DNA of 64,000 nt from Xiphophorus maculatus (taxonomy: Eukaryota > Chordata > Actinopteri > Cyprinodontiformes > Poeciliidae). The stretch spans positions 21,758,968 to 21,822,967 of the forward strand of contig NC_036456.1 in assembly GCF_002775205.1 (NCBI RefSeq), read 5' to 3'. The position numbers and the translations under genes are program-made. Positions 45,652 to 64,000 of this stretch are shown piece by piece. A model generated the notes under the pieces. That model did no database searches, was not told where the DNA came from, and saw only the letters and a list, made by a program, of their open reading frames with translations. Position 1 is the first letter of the stretch. The number at the start of each line of letters is the position of its first letter.

Positions 45652-47650
45652 ATGGGGCGGTACTTCTACAGCGAGGACCACATCAAGAGTCCGTGGCATC
45701 AAGTTCTGGCTGCTTTCTGGCAACGCTACCCAAACCCATACAGGTAATTTCTCTAAATAGTGACCTTGACATCATAAAAACATTAGAAATTTGAAATGTG
45801 TGAGTCATATCTTCAAATCAGGCAGTGGACATGAACTTTAACCTCTGGTAGATCACTATCTCCTCCAATCACCACACAGCTCAGCTGGTGAGAGGAGGTA
45901 CATCTAAAATCATACAATAATTCAACATTTTTCTCATTTCAGAAAGTAAAAATAATTTTATATAAATCAATTCCACGTTGATTGACATTTTAAGGCTGAG
46001 TATGTTTGGGTCTTAAGCAGTTAGGAGCTGATTGGACCTTTGCTTTTGTGAGCCAGCACTCATGTCCTCACTGAGGACGTCCTGTACCGTGAGGTCACCC
46101 CCGCCAACCTCTTGTTGTCACGGAGACTGCTGACCAAAACCAACCGGTTGCCAGGGTGGGCGGAGCACATCTTTCCCACCCACATGGCGCGGGCCGTCTA
46201 CGTCCTGGAGGACTCCATCGTGGACCCGGAAGCCAACACCCTCGTCACCAAGACCTGGAACCTGAACCACAACACCCTGATGGTGAGACATGGCAATGTT
46301 TCTGTGGAGGTCGTCTGTGTCCTGTCTGAGGGAATTACTACTATTTCATGATTGATTTGGAGTAAAATGTCCAGTTTAATCCTCTCAGACGGTGGTGGAG
46401 CGCTGCATGTTTGAACAGGACGGCAGTCAGCCCACATGGACCAAACTAAAGCGAGAAGCTTGGATCTCCTCTTCTGTTTATGGGCTGGCCCGGCCCATTC
46501 AGGTAACATAAAAATCCAGCAGTTTAATAAAATCTTTTAAGACCTGGGCTCGGTGTCTTCAGTTTGATGAACCTCATAATTATAGAATAAAAGTTTGGAT
46601 AACATGTTAAGTGGTGTGCATTGTACCTGAACCTGAAAGTATCCTGAGGACATGTGAACGTCCGTTCCTGGACGAGAGCATTGATCACCTGTGGTTGATG
46701 TGTCCAGGTAAATCATTTGTCTAACTGTCCCTGTCGGTCCATCAGGAGTTTGGCGTAGCGCGGTACAAAAGCAACCAAACTGAAGCCATGAAGGGGCTGG
46801 ACTACGCTCTGACCAAGATCCAGAGTAAGACAAAGATTAGTATTTATCCATCACACAGAAAGACTCTTACTCACCTCACTAATACAATCACAAGGTGACC
46901 CAACGGCTGGGTGGCAGTGGACACTCAGAGGTAACGGTTTCATCCTCCAGATGGAAGATTCTGGTTCTGACTGTGGCAAAGTGGTCCAGATCTTTATCTG
47001 TAGTCAATTCCTGAGATACTTATGAGGGTTCTGTTTTCCAGTTCATGTGTTTTGTGGATGCCTGCACCTTTTGAGGCATTTTTATGAGTTTAGGGTACCA
47101 GGGTTACTTTTACTTTTGCCTCTTGTATTCCTTCTAAACCTAAAGCAAATGTCCATTTTCCCGACACACAGTCTTGTTTGTGGCAGTTATGTACAGGATC
47201 TCTGGGTGTCTGGGTGTGTGGTACTTTTTATTCCACCACTAGATGTCACCGTATGTTGCAGACTGTACCTTTAATGCTACTAGCATATTTCAGCTCATTT
47301 TTGTTAAATAAAAGATATTAATATACTGAAATACCATCTTTCTCCAAATATCTAGTGAATCAAATTGTTTTTAAATTTGTTCCAGTATGTAAAACATTAA
47401 AACTGAAGGTGTACTTACTTTTTACCACGATTGTATTTGTTCTTTAACTGTACTTTGGATTACAATATATTCAGTATTTTATCATAGTAATTCAGCTTCT
47501 TGCATCAACCAGCCTGTTTTCTATTGTCTTCCTCCAGGTGAAGATCTTCCCCATCTCCATGGCGACCAGGAAGAGTCGTCTGAGAAACACAAGCCCCGCC
47601 CACCAAATGCCCCGCCCACTCCAGCCAAGAAACCCAATCAGTTTGCCTGA
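45652..47650 (+). CDS. prelid1: PRELI domain-containing protein 1-like
   Basis: PRELI/MSF1-domain protein. The family carries phosphatidic acid between mitochondrial membranes together with TRIAP1, feeding cardiolipin synthesis. Exons 45652-45743, 46057-46282, 46389-46502, 46746-46824 and 47538-47650 join in frame to 207 residues. The family signatures AFWQRYPNPYS, HVLTEDVLYREVTP, SRRLLTKTNRLPGWAE, YVLEDSIVDP and IQEFGVARYKSN occur in order over residues 1-170, close to human PRELID1 (219 residues). The last exon gives a short charged, Pro/Lys-rich tail ending AKKPNQFA. It lacks the alanine/lysine LEA-like repeats at the human PRELID1 C-terminus, so this may be a diverged teleost paralogue. 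Poly(A) signal candidates AATAAA at 47855-47860 and 47899-47904. Confidence 0.92.
46825..47537 (+). other. Fourth intron of prelid1
   Basis: 713-bp AT-rich intron. A stretch near 47390-47440 (aaggtgtacttactttttac) is reminiscent of the end of fish Tc1-like elements. Otherwise nothing was recognised. Confidence 0.6.
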
Positions 47651-50085
47651 AACGGTAACAGGAAGTACAATAACCGCTGTTCTAACCTCATTGGTTGTAA
47701 AAATTACAAATTAAATTAGGTTACCTTAGATTTGCCTTTTTTATTAGAATTAGTAAAGATTTTAAATAATTTTTAGTTTTATTGATTTATTGAGTGTCGT
47801 CATTTTTACACAAAGAAACAATTTATTTTAAATGTATTATTACAGTTATTGTTCAATAAATTTCTCTTTTTTTCTATGTGTTTTTGTTTCTTGCTTTCAA
47901 TAAACATGATTTATAAAATAAACTACTAATTCAGTCATTTATATTGAGTTAAAAACACACAACTTTATTCAAATTATTTGCACTTAATCTAAAAATTTAA
48001 TATTAAATGCTGTATCAGGTGAAGATAAATTGATCTAATGTCTCTTAGCAACTTATCAGATTAACGTCTCTGTTGCTCAGATTGAAATTAAACTATGATA
48101 ACGGCGCTGTTTAATGTTTGTTTTACAGATTCAAGGAGTTTAGTTTCACTTTGTATAAAATATAAAACTAATACTTTAACTTCGTGTTGACAGGATCATG
48201 GCTTTATTCAGATTTCACTCTAAAGTTCACCTGGATTGTTTTTACAGACCAGGAAGAATTCATAAAATCTTCTGTAAAAGAACGAAGGTTTGGCAGATTT
48301 CTACGGTTAATAACAAGGGTTCACAACAACTAAATGAATTAAAACAACTGATGCTTAAAATGAACTTAATCAGAAACAGTGAAGAAATAAAAATAAAGCA
48401 GAAAACATCTCTAATCATGAAGCTGCTTAATCATTTCACATTCTGCTGGAATAAACGTAAACATTTCAAATTCACATTTTTATGCAACATCTAATGTTAG
48501 GAAGCGTTTATTCATTAACACTGAGCAAATACAATTCATTTACAACATAAAAAAACACAAAATTAAAAAGACTAAATATTTTAGAAAAAATTAACCAAGA
48601 TTTTCAAGATCAATATCGTTTATTGATGAAATTATTGAAAATTAGTTAATAGTATTAATAAAGGTTATTTAGCAAAAAGATTACCATGCCAATATGTAAT
48701 AGTTTTATAGAAAATGTAAATTATGAAGTCGAAATTAAACTGTTGTCTCTCATAGGCAGAAATAATTTAAAGTGAAGCTAATCGCTTTAGCATTAGCTTT
48801 CACTAAATACTGTTTGTTCAGTGTTATTGATTAATGTTTGTGGTTAGCGCTTTAGAGTTAGCGTAGCTAATCTTTTATTTACCCACCACTGGTTATGAGG
48901 ATCAAGGCGTCATTTTAAATTTTGTTTTGGGTGCAGAAAATCACGAGAAGCCAAACTGTGGTGGGAACAAATGGAAGTGGAAAACACAAAGATCTTCTCA
49001 TCAGCTGAGCTCGGTTCTTCAGCTGCACCCATCGTCTGCAAACGTCAGAAGAGCAGGAAACCGAATGTTTATGAGCAGCTTCCTCTCAGGAGTTACCCCA
49101 GAGAGCATCTTTATATCTTATCACAGTCACTAAAACGTCTCATCAGATTTGACTAAGCTGAAATGATCCAGTTTGTAAATGAACTCAGAGACACAGAACT
49201 CAGGTTGTCCTTCCTGCAGCTCAGAGAATTAATCTGAACAAAAAATCTGCTTTTATTTCACTCGGGTGAAATAAAGTTCAAAAGCTGAACAATGATTCTC
49301 TGTTAAATCAAAATAATGAAAAATAAGATCGATAAACTCACCGTTTGCCAACCCGTGAAGGGATCTGCTGCCGCCTGCTGGTTTTATCATGTAACTGCAT
49401 GTTTTCAGTCAAATATTGTTTCCTCATAATTCACTTGAATCACATAATTTACAAAGTATTAGAGAAAAACATCAAACAGCAGAAAGAACCTGGACTGTAA
49501 GGCTAATTAACTGTCTAATAATCAGTGAAATAAAATCATAAGCACATATTTTAAATAGTTTTATCTTTTTAGCCATTATTTACTCCAAATGAAGCTGAGA
49601 AACCGAGGAAAACACACAGATTTATCCACTTATTAATGTTGCATTTATATAAGTACTTTGAACGCGTATTGTTCATTATAAACAACAACGATTAACAAAC
49701 AATAATCTGTTGAAGAGCAGAAAACAGATTTTAAAAACGGGAGTTTGGTCTTTTAAGAATAAATGTAAATTAAATCTTCTTATTGCAGCTCCAGCTGCTG
49801 ACACAAACTCTAAAAAAGGTTTTCAAACACCCCGAATATTTCACATTTTGTTATATTAATATTTTTCAAGTTACAAACATCGTTGTGCATAAAATGCTGT
49901 AAATAGGAAAGTGATTCTTTAAGCTATTTTATTAGACAGAAATAAACAAATGAATGAATATATGAAAACTTTTCAGACTCATTTTGCCCTTTTTCTGTTT
50001 TCTGCTATGAAAAAATCAACATGTTGCTTGACGTTTTCCGACATAAATCAAGAAGTTTCTCCCTGTTGCTAGGAGCTGCAGCCTC

Positions 50086-50128
50086 CCTCTGATTGGTCCG
50101 CAGCCTCTCTGCTCGGACCAATCAGAGG
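50086..50128. promoter_or_regulatory. Perfect 15-bp inverted repeat with paired CCAAT boxes
   Basis: CCTCTGATTGGTCCG (50086-50100) and CGGACCAATCAGAGG (50114-50128) are exact complements around a 13-base spacer. Each arm holds an NF-Y-type CCAAT core (ATTGG/CCAAT). Sequence to the right (50130-50330) is GC-richer. This fits a promoter whose gene was not identified. Confidence 0.5.
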
Positions 50129-50609
50129 CCAGAGCGCCCGTCATCAGAATCCATAATCCTTCTGTTTTGATCCTCATTCTGCTGGTTTCTGGCTCCGCGG
50201 CTGGTTCTGTGTTTTCCAGCTGGATGTTTGGACCGGAGCTGCTGCCTGCATCCCGAGCAGAGGCTTAAAACCGGCAGACTGATACTGCGGGACCTGCTGC
50301 TGCTGCTGGATGTCCAGCTGTCACAAACACACACAGCGAGAACTTCCTGTTTACCGTCACACATGTCAGCTTTACAAAATAAAAGCTTTCTGATCAAATA
50401 ATCACACCAATAATCAAACCGCTGATCAAGCCATTAAATATTTGTATGTTTTGTCATATATAATAATTTTACTGAAAGACTTCAAATCTGTGGCAAAATG
50501 TAAATTAAATCCAAATTCAAAAATACTTTATAAATCCCAAAGGGAAAATTAATGTATTTAAAAATGTTTCAGCTTCTGTTTTCAAAACCACAGAGGATGT
50601 GACTGTTTA

Positions 50610-50895
<286 letters not shown>

Positions 50896-51180
50896 AATGC
50901 TTTAATTGAGAACTTTTCATACATTGGAGTGACCTAGTCAAAGCCTGAACTTTAATGTGATTGAGATACTGCGGTATGATCTGTGCTAAGAGTGGCACCA
51001 ACAGTTATTATGCTTAGGGGGTGATTACTTTTTCACACAGTGAAAAAAGTTTGGTTTTGTCTAAAGTCATCATTTGAAAACTCTCTTTTGTGTTTATATA
51101 TTTTTTGTTAAAAACATTTTAGTATGTAAAGAAAAAGCATAAGAGAAGGAGGGAGCAGATACTTTTTCACAGTGCAGGGA
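50896..51180 (+). mobile_element. Tc1-like transposon 3'-end relic
   Basis: gagtgacctagtcaaagcct and following bases encode a decayed P-S-Q-S-x-x-x-N-x-I-E block, then ggtgattactttttcacaca, a familiar 3'-end string of vertebrate Tc1-type elements, repeated as gatactttttcacagtg near 51160. No intact frame. Confidence 0.65.
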
Positions 51181-51529
51181 AAATGGAAGATAAAACATAA
51201 TTATAAAGAAAAGGATGCGGCACCAACTCAGTCTATGTAGAAAGTACTTAATTTGATTGTTTTTATAATTCTTTTGCTTGTTTTGGTTGATGTTTCCTTT
51301 TGATTGTATTTGTTGCATTGTTGATAAATTATTGTTTTGTTTAGTTGTTTTAATCTGCTAATTTGTTCATTTATTTTTAATTTATTTTTATCTATTTGTT
51401 TTGTTATTTTTTTATTTAGTTTCGTTTAATTTGTATGTTTTTATTTAATTTGTGATTTTATTAGTTTGGTTTAATTTTTATTAATTTAAGTTGTTTGTTT
51501 TTATCAGTGTTCAGATTTAAACTGTTTCC

Positions 51530-52230
51530 AGATCAGCGTGTGAAGAGTTCGGTGCTTTTACTTTGAAGGTCTCCCAGGCCAGGGGGCGGAAGTGCTCCGC
51601 ATAGAGCTGCGCGCGCTTCACGTGCCGCTGGCGCTGGTGGCGGCGGGGCTCGCGGAGGGTCGCACTGAAGCGGGAGCGCGAGGAGGCGGGGGACAGACGG
51701 CGGAACCGAGCGCCGATGCTCCGCCAAGCGAGCCGTGAGCACACCGAGCCGCGCTGCAGGGAGGCCCGCTGACTGGATGGAGGGGTACGGCTGTTTTTGT
51801 GTGAATATCCCGGAGGGGTGGTGGCTGCCGGCAGCCGGAGGGGCCCGTCTGCTGCCCGGGTAACCCTGGACACCAGCGCCGTTATTTTTGAAACGCTCCG
51901 TCTGCGTGTAACTAGAGCCCGGTTATGTGGCCTTTATGTGGCCTACGTGCGTGTGTTGCGTTCACTGACCGTGGGCCGTCATGTTTACCGGGCTGCAAAG
52001 GGGGTGCGTGCGTGTGCGCGCATGTGTGTGCGGCACTGCAGCATGCAGACAGAAGTTGGCCCGGTGAGGGACGCCACGCCGCCGCGGCCCCGTCAGTGCG
52101 GGGACCGCCGGCGGCTTGGGGACATCTTGGTCCGGGCGGCTGCTGCTCCCTTCAGGGTCCAGGCGGCTGCTAAAAATCAGAGGAAACGTCCCGATGAGGG
52201 CCAAGATTCTCTAATACTGTTCCTCTGGGG
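51530..52230. promoter_or_regulatory. CpG island-like block, promoter candidate
   Basis: The most CpG-rich stretch of the right half (especially 51600-51740 and 52060-52150), with GC boxes such as gaggcggggg. It begins 2.9 kb upstream of the wbp1 start codon and may be its promoter and leader exon. Open frames on both strands here (minus 51517-51873, plus 51797-52237) have no recognisable homologues. A minus-strand first exon ending at a donor AAA|gtaaaa near 51565 cannot be excluded. Confidence 0.5.
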
Positions 52231-53079
52231 AGCCTGACATTCCTACACATGTGTGGCGTTAAGGCAGGAATGCTGGGAACATTTTGTATCTAACATTATA
52301 GTGGTGAATATTTACTTACACTGTGTTGTTCAAATATCACTGAGATTTCCTCTTGCATTAATGTTATCAACGTTTCATGATATTATTGATCCTCTGAAAT
52401 ACAAACTGCAGGAACCAGGGTTGTTTTCCAGTCTGAGTGAACGCTCCCAGGATTTTGTTTTAGTTGTTTCCCAGTGTAAACTCCTGGTTTTAGTTTCTAA
52501 ATAGAACATTTAATCTATAAACATTTACTAAAATGTTAAATGAAGTGCAGTAGACATCCTGTTTTCACAAGGATTTGGAACAACAACCACCCTTAAATAG
52601 CTAAAGTCTACAAATATTTTAGACTCGAATAAAAACGCTTATAACAGTGTATTGTCACAGTTTAAACTCTAAATATACCGTAAATATGCATTAATGCGCA
52701 CAGTAGAAACTGTTTTAGCTCTATAGCATCAGCTAATGTCAAAATGAAAAGATTATATATAAATAACAAAATAAAGCAAAAGAAAAATTTTCAAAATCAG
52801 TTTTTTTAATAGTAATAAAAAAAACTTTTGAAAATTGAAAAGACGAGAGTCTGTAAAGATCCAGATCAGTGTCTATTGGGGCTGCATCCCCAGATTAAAA
52901 TATAAAAGAAAAGGGAACAAAACCTTCAGCTAACTAATAAACGGCTATTTTTAAGTCAGAAATGTATTTTAAAACTGGATTTGTGATAAAAAATCTTACG
53001 GTAACTCAGCAGTACTGGGAAATATTGGAATTAATCCAGTGGAGAGCAAACGAATTGAAGAAAGAAATTCAAAATTAAA

Positions 53080-53335
53080 CTGAAAATTTGAAGTCGCCTT
53101 GGCGCTCCCTAATGGACTACCTGCCCAGTGATTTACGCCCGGACCTCCTTAAACAAGAACTTACATTCAACTGGAAATAATGTAACGTAATAATTTATAT
53201 TTATGTATTTATTTTATCTAGTTATATTTATTGTATTTTCCCTTTTTCCATCCTTTTTTCCTTTAAGCTAATCACATTTCAGTTTGTATCATAACTATGC
53301 TGGTTGTGTGTTTTGTTTTTGAAAGTAAATAAAAA
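53080..53335 (+). mobile_element. Possible LINE 3'-end relic
   Basis: A short frame reading KSPWRSLMDYLPSDLRPDLL followed by KQELTFNWK and stop, then AT-rich sequence and a tail near aaagtaaataaaaactgat, has the look of a reverse-transcriptase ORF terminus plus 3' UTR. The family was not identified. Confidence 0.3.
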
Positions 53336-54403
53336 CTGATATTTTTATGTAACCTCAACCGACAGGTTGGATATAATGTGAAATATAACCTGATCAACAG
53401 GAGCTGACGATATTGTCACAGTATATGTTCGTATTGTTTGCGTCTGGATTTACGACGCCTGACGCCTCCTGGTGCTGAACTGTGCTGCACGTCTGACGCC
53501 AATTATGTAGAAAAGTTGGATAAAATGCAGCGTGACCATTCTGGCTGCAGATGCTTTGAGAACCATCAGATACGTTTCCCATTTAATTCCAATGAAAGGA
53601 AGTGGCAAAAATGTACTTTTTTGAGGACGTGAAAAGATCAGGCTGCTGTGAAAAAATCTGATTTGTTTTGCCTTAAAAATGTACAAAAATTCTGAATGTT
53701 TGAAGAAAACCGAACAACTTCTTTTGTTTGGTATTTTATGCGTCAATAAAGTTTTAAAAATAATAATTTTTAACTTTTCAGAAAATGTAGAGAATAAGTG
53801 GAGACATTCAGATTTATTTTTTGCAGCTTTTTCAGGACGGGGGCAGAGAGTTTACTGATGTACCTATAAACATGATTTCCAACCTGGTCTCCAGAAGTGG
53901 AGCTAAACACGTATGTGTGTGTGTGTGCGTGTGTGTGGTGGACAAAGTGGCTTCATTGTGTCTCTCGAGGTTAAGTCGGTGCAGAGATGAATATCAAACA
54001 GGCTGTAGTAGTGGCTGTGTGTCACGCTCTGTTGTTGTTTATCAATAAAGCGTTGTTTTCCCTCTCTCTCCACAGTCCAGGACGTCCTATTGGCCGTCGT
54101 CTCGTCTCGCCCCACCAGCCGCTCCTCTCCTCCTGCTGCTGCTGCTGCGGCAGAAGCGTCTTGGTGGGGTTCGTCTGAAAAATTACCCCATCACTGCCAG
54201 GCTAGCTGCAGCTTCACTGTGATCTCCTCTGTCCTGCAGCTCCAACCTGCCAAGTGTTTAGAAACAGCCAGAGAATAAAAACAGACTGAGATTCGGTTAG
54301 GAACCAAACCGCTTCGAACATGTAGGTGGGCTGTGACCAGCACCAGGTAGCTAACGGTGAGTTAGCGGCTTGAGGTAGACGGGTAGCGGTGGCTCTGGCG
54401 TAA

Positions 54404-60996
<6,593 letters not shown>

Positions 60997-63900
60997 CCGA
61001 TGAAAGTCGATGGTTCAGTTCCTCCCTCTGACCTGGAGTACGCCAGGCAGCCATCAAATTTAGAAGATGCTTCTCGAGCGTCGTAGTTGTGAACCTAGAC
61101 GATGAATGCACCGGTGTTAGGAGAAAGATTTGGTTTGGGAGTCATTTTATGGGCTTTGGTGCCACGTTCACCAGATTTAGAGGCGTCTGTTTCATTTCAG
61201 GATGATTAAGCTAAAACTGAGCTCTTCTTCCTTATCTAAGAGACCTCCATGTCCTGCACACTCTTTAACACGTATTAAATCACACTGTAACCCGATCTTT
61301 GTTGACTCGCATCAACAAACTTTAATAAATCCTCTTAACAGTCAAAAATGGTTAGCATCAATCCAAACTACATAAATTTGCACACAAGGGGGGAAATAAT
61401 CTCCATGTGACGCAAATACGGCATAAAAGCTGCACACGTGTCTGAGGTTGAAATCGTGCCCCACAGTGACGCTTTCTGTCTTTTGCCCATAAATGAGCAT
61501 CTTTAACAGTCGAGCATTCAGAAGGCGGCGATACCTTCCACTGCCGTCTTGGATGATGACGGAGCTTGGAAATGTGCCGGGAACAAGTTGGCTTGCTCTG
61601 AAAAAGGAAGAGAGACCGGTGTAGGTGGATGATTCACGGCGCCTGATTGACGGAGGGGAGACTGATTCATTGGGTTTGATGGCTGGGTCTGTCAGCAGAG
61701 CAGAGTTAGGTTGGCAGTTTGCGAGTGGAAAACTTGAAGGTGGACGGCTCGGCTCAGCTTGTGTTGCGTCGACATCTCAGCAGAGAAAAGCTCTTACATG
61801 AATGTAAACAAACAATGGCTGCTTTTAGAGCGAAACAAAGCCCCAAAGAGAGCAGAGGCGGAGCGTGTCATCGTCCCGTCTTTGTCTCTTTCTCGGAGTG
61901 TGAGGTCAGATCAAACAATACGCCGTAGACGCTTCGATCTCTGTCACTTTCTGGATCTCTTCATTCATAAACGCCCCTCCTACGTCCTTAACGTTAGCAG
62001 ATTTGAACAATAATACAAAACAAATTGCAGAGCAAACAGAGACATTTCAAGGCCTTCTAAAAGAATAAGTCACGGCAAACGTGTTTAAAGAGTTTGGTTT
62101 ATTTTTAGGTCGGTGTTTCGTACGTTGTGAACTTGATAGACAAGTCAGTGTACATATTTTGTGACACACAGAGACGGAGTATATTTTATCAATGAAGCAG
62201 TTAGTAGTTGTTTTGTACATGCTGCAGTGTTTCAGCTCACCGTAGGACATGAAATTGGAAGTGAGATGAAAAGCAATATTTTTATTCTAAAAGAGCAAAT
62301 AAACCCAGAGAAAAGTGAAAAAGCAGCATCAGAAACGTTGGGATGAAAAAGTTTACTGTTGAGGCTTAGACTCATATCTTTAACTGATGAGAAAATTTTA
62401 GATGCAGTTTTGAGCAACTCTGAAAAGAAAACCGTTTCATCGTATTGAAGGGGGCTGGTATCCATCTCCTACAGTCAAACGATAAGAGACGCATCTGAAG
62501 CAGGTTCCCAGACCAACACAGGGTTAAGAAATGTGTTGATATAATTAAATCTATTAGGAAACGATACATCCATCTATCATCTATACAAGGACATGAGAGC
62601 CTAGTGTCTGTCTCTACCGGTCAGTGTGGGGTCAGGGGTACACCTTAAGGTGCCAGTCCGCCACTGGGTCAACAGCTACCTGGACTTTACTGGTAACTCC
62701 CAACGTTTTTCAGCAAAGTTAGCAGTTGTTATCTTGGTGCAAAAAAGTTTACAAATGAGTCTGATGAAAAGTTTTTAGATGCATTTTTCTTCAACTGAGG
62801 AAAGAAACAATGCTCCATGCTACTGTAGGGCATTGGTATCTGTCTCTCGAGGTTAATGGACACGAGACACCTGAAGAGGGTTCCCAGTCCATCACATGGT
62901 CAAGACATGTTGATATAATCCAGTCTATTAGGAAGTGACACGATCCACCCATCTTCTTTACAAGGTCATGAGGGACTGGTGTCTGTCTCTACCGGTCAGT
63001 GTGGGTATCAGGGGGTACACCTTAATGTGCCAGTCCGCCACTGGGTCAACAGCTACCCTGACTTCACTGGTTCTGCGTCTATCATCCGAAATGATAGACA
63101 CATGTTGTATAAAGGTAGGTTGTCGTCATTCACCAGCCTGTAGGCAGTGCATTCCTGTTTCTGAAAGGTCCATTGATGTAGGATTTAAAAAGTCCAAATC
63201 TTTAGTTGTGAGAGAGGAAGATCAGTGATGTCAGCAGATCGATGAAACATTAGACGTTTTCCTCCAGCAGTAAACCGAAAAGTGTTTGAGGAAAAGTGAA
63301 GATTCTCATCACCTCATGAAATCATCCACCCAACCTTAGTGAGAGACTCAGTCTGGTTGACTGATCTTTATACCCTGTGTTCATGCTGCATTGATCCACA
63401 CCTTCATGTATAACTCAACAGAGCCACCAATACATGATGCAAATGAGCGATAAGCTCGTATCCATTAAAGGCACAGACAACGTCCTGCCACAGAAACGGT
63501 TCACGGTCCGACAGATCCAGATATCTGGACCTGGGAGAGGCTGAGGAAGATGCTTCTGGTTGAAAGTCGACACGGTGGAGTGAGAACGACGAGTTCTAGG
63601 CTTGTAGAGCGACGCCCAGCTGTTGATGTTGTAGTTGATGTTGTGGTTGACGGTGTTTTTTGTTTACCTGAACTTATAACGTTATATATTTCATTGGTTT
63701 CCGAGTGCCATTTATACTTGACTACTGTTACTACTTAGCATTATTTAGAGCTGTTCCCGCTCTGTGTGACTGTGGGCTTTATAGCAGAGTGACTTGGGAG
63801 CTGTTTGAACTTTGTCTGTAATTTAGGTCCTCAAAGGCTGAGCAGACCTGAGATCAGCTTGAGATGATTTTGGTTCGATTAGAAAAGCCTCAGAGCGCCG

Positions 63901-64000
63901 ATATTTAACGGGACAGGACTGAAACAACCAGAACCATTGGCATCAGTTACCACTCTTGTAACTGGAGAAAGTCAGTCATTGTCTTTTCTGTCTTGGTTTT
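60997..64000. other. wbp1 3' UTR and downstream DNA
   Basis: Starts with the wbp1 3' UTR (poly(A) candidate 61324-61329), then non-coding DNA with the tandem duplication listed separately. Short open frames (61.7-62.0, 62.9-63.2 kb) are not recognisable. The next gene is beyond the window. Confidence 0.6.
62345..63080. repeat. Tandem duplication of an approximately 370-bp unit
   Basis: 62345-62700 and 62740-63075 match in order: aaaaagtttac, gatgca.ttttg/c, ggtatc.atctc/tgtctc, cctgaag..ggttcccag, gtgttgatataat, tctattaggaa, tgtctgtctctaccggtcag, gtgccagtccgccactgggt and caacagctacc. The caccttaaggtgccagtccg region resembles the fish repeat family at 39.24 kb. Confidence 0.85.

Noticed and set aside
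50122-50397. 91-codon minus-strand frame near the inverted CCAAT pair
   Set aside because: Low-complexity Ser/Arg content, no family resemblance and it overlaps promoter-like motifs.

Overview
The window looks like nuclear DNA from a teleost fish. Genes are split by short GT-AG introns and intergenic DNA is full of CA/GT microsatellites and minisatellites. There are decayed Tc1-like transposons of the kind common in fish, a eukaryotic tRNA gene, and proteins whose nearest relatives are vertebrate. The species cannot be named from the sequence.

Seven genes can be read. In order: (1) the 3' part of a receptor-type (natriuretic-peptide/speract-receptor-like) membrane guanylate cyclase, 18 exons, + strand, 109-7553, with its ligand-binding ectodomain off the left edge; (2) smim27, a two-exon 50-residue membrane microprotein, - strand, 15804-16570; (3) topors, the RING E3 ubiquitin/SUMO ligase, + strand, 18473-24283, head-to-head with smim27 as in human; (4) cxxc4 (IDAX), the CpG-binding Dishevelled inhibitor, - strand, 34240-38667, including a 48-nt last exon 3.1 kb from the main exon; (5) a tRNA-Gly(TCC) gene, 45152-45223; (6) a prelid1-type mitochondrial lipid-transfer protein, 5 exons, 45652-47650; (7) wbp1, a WW-domain-binding membrane protein, 4 coding exons, 54428-60996, with a strongly enlarged C-terminal region. 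All splice phases were checked by hand and give uninterrupted reading frames.

The genes do not form a pathway. The one local arrangement with regulatory meaning is the smim27/topors divergent promoter (16.57-18.47 kb). It carries a good RFX X-box, a YY1-like and a ZNF143-like motif, which fits the ciliary role of TOPORS. topors and cxxc4 converge on about 10 kb of gene-free DNA with possible conserved elements. A polypurine/CpG-rich block at 41.6-42.8 kb may be the distal cxxc4 promoter, and a CpG-rich block at 51.5-52.2 kb may serve wbp1 or an unseen gene.

The rest is repeats: 28-, 13- and 11-bp minisatellites in guanylate cyclase introns, a 28-bp palindrome-bearing array (14.64 kb), a 0.7-kb two-variant heptamer satellite (27.45 kb), an ATCA array (50.6 kb), a 1.6-kb Tc1-like relic inside cxxc4, two pairs of interspersed repeats shared within the window, a 101-bp foldback element with an apparent target duplication, and a roughly 0.37-kb tandem duplication downstream of wbp1. 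I found no CRISPR array, operon or clearly novel multi-gene system. The most useful new observations are the two tiny exons/genes (smim27, cxxc4 exon 3), the X-box, and the expanded wbp1 tail.
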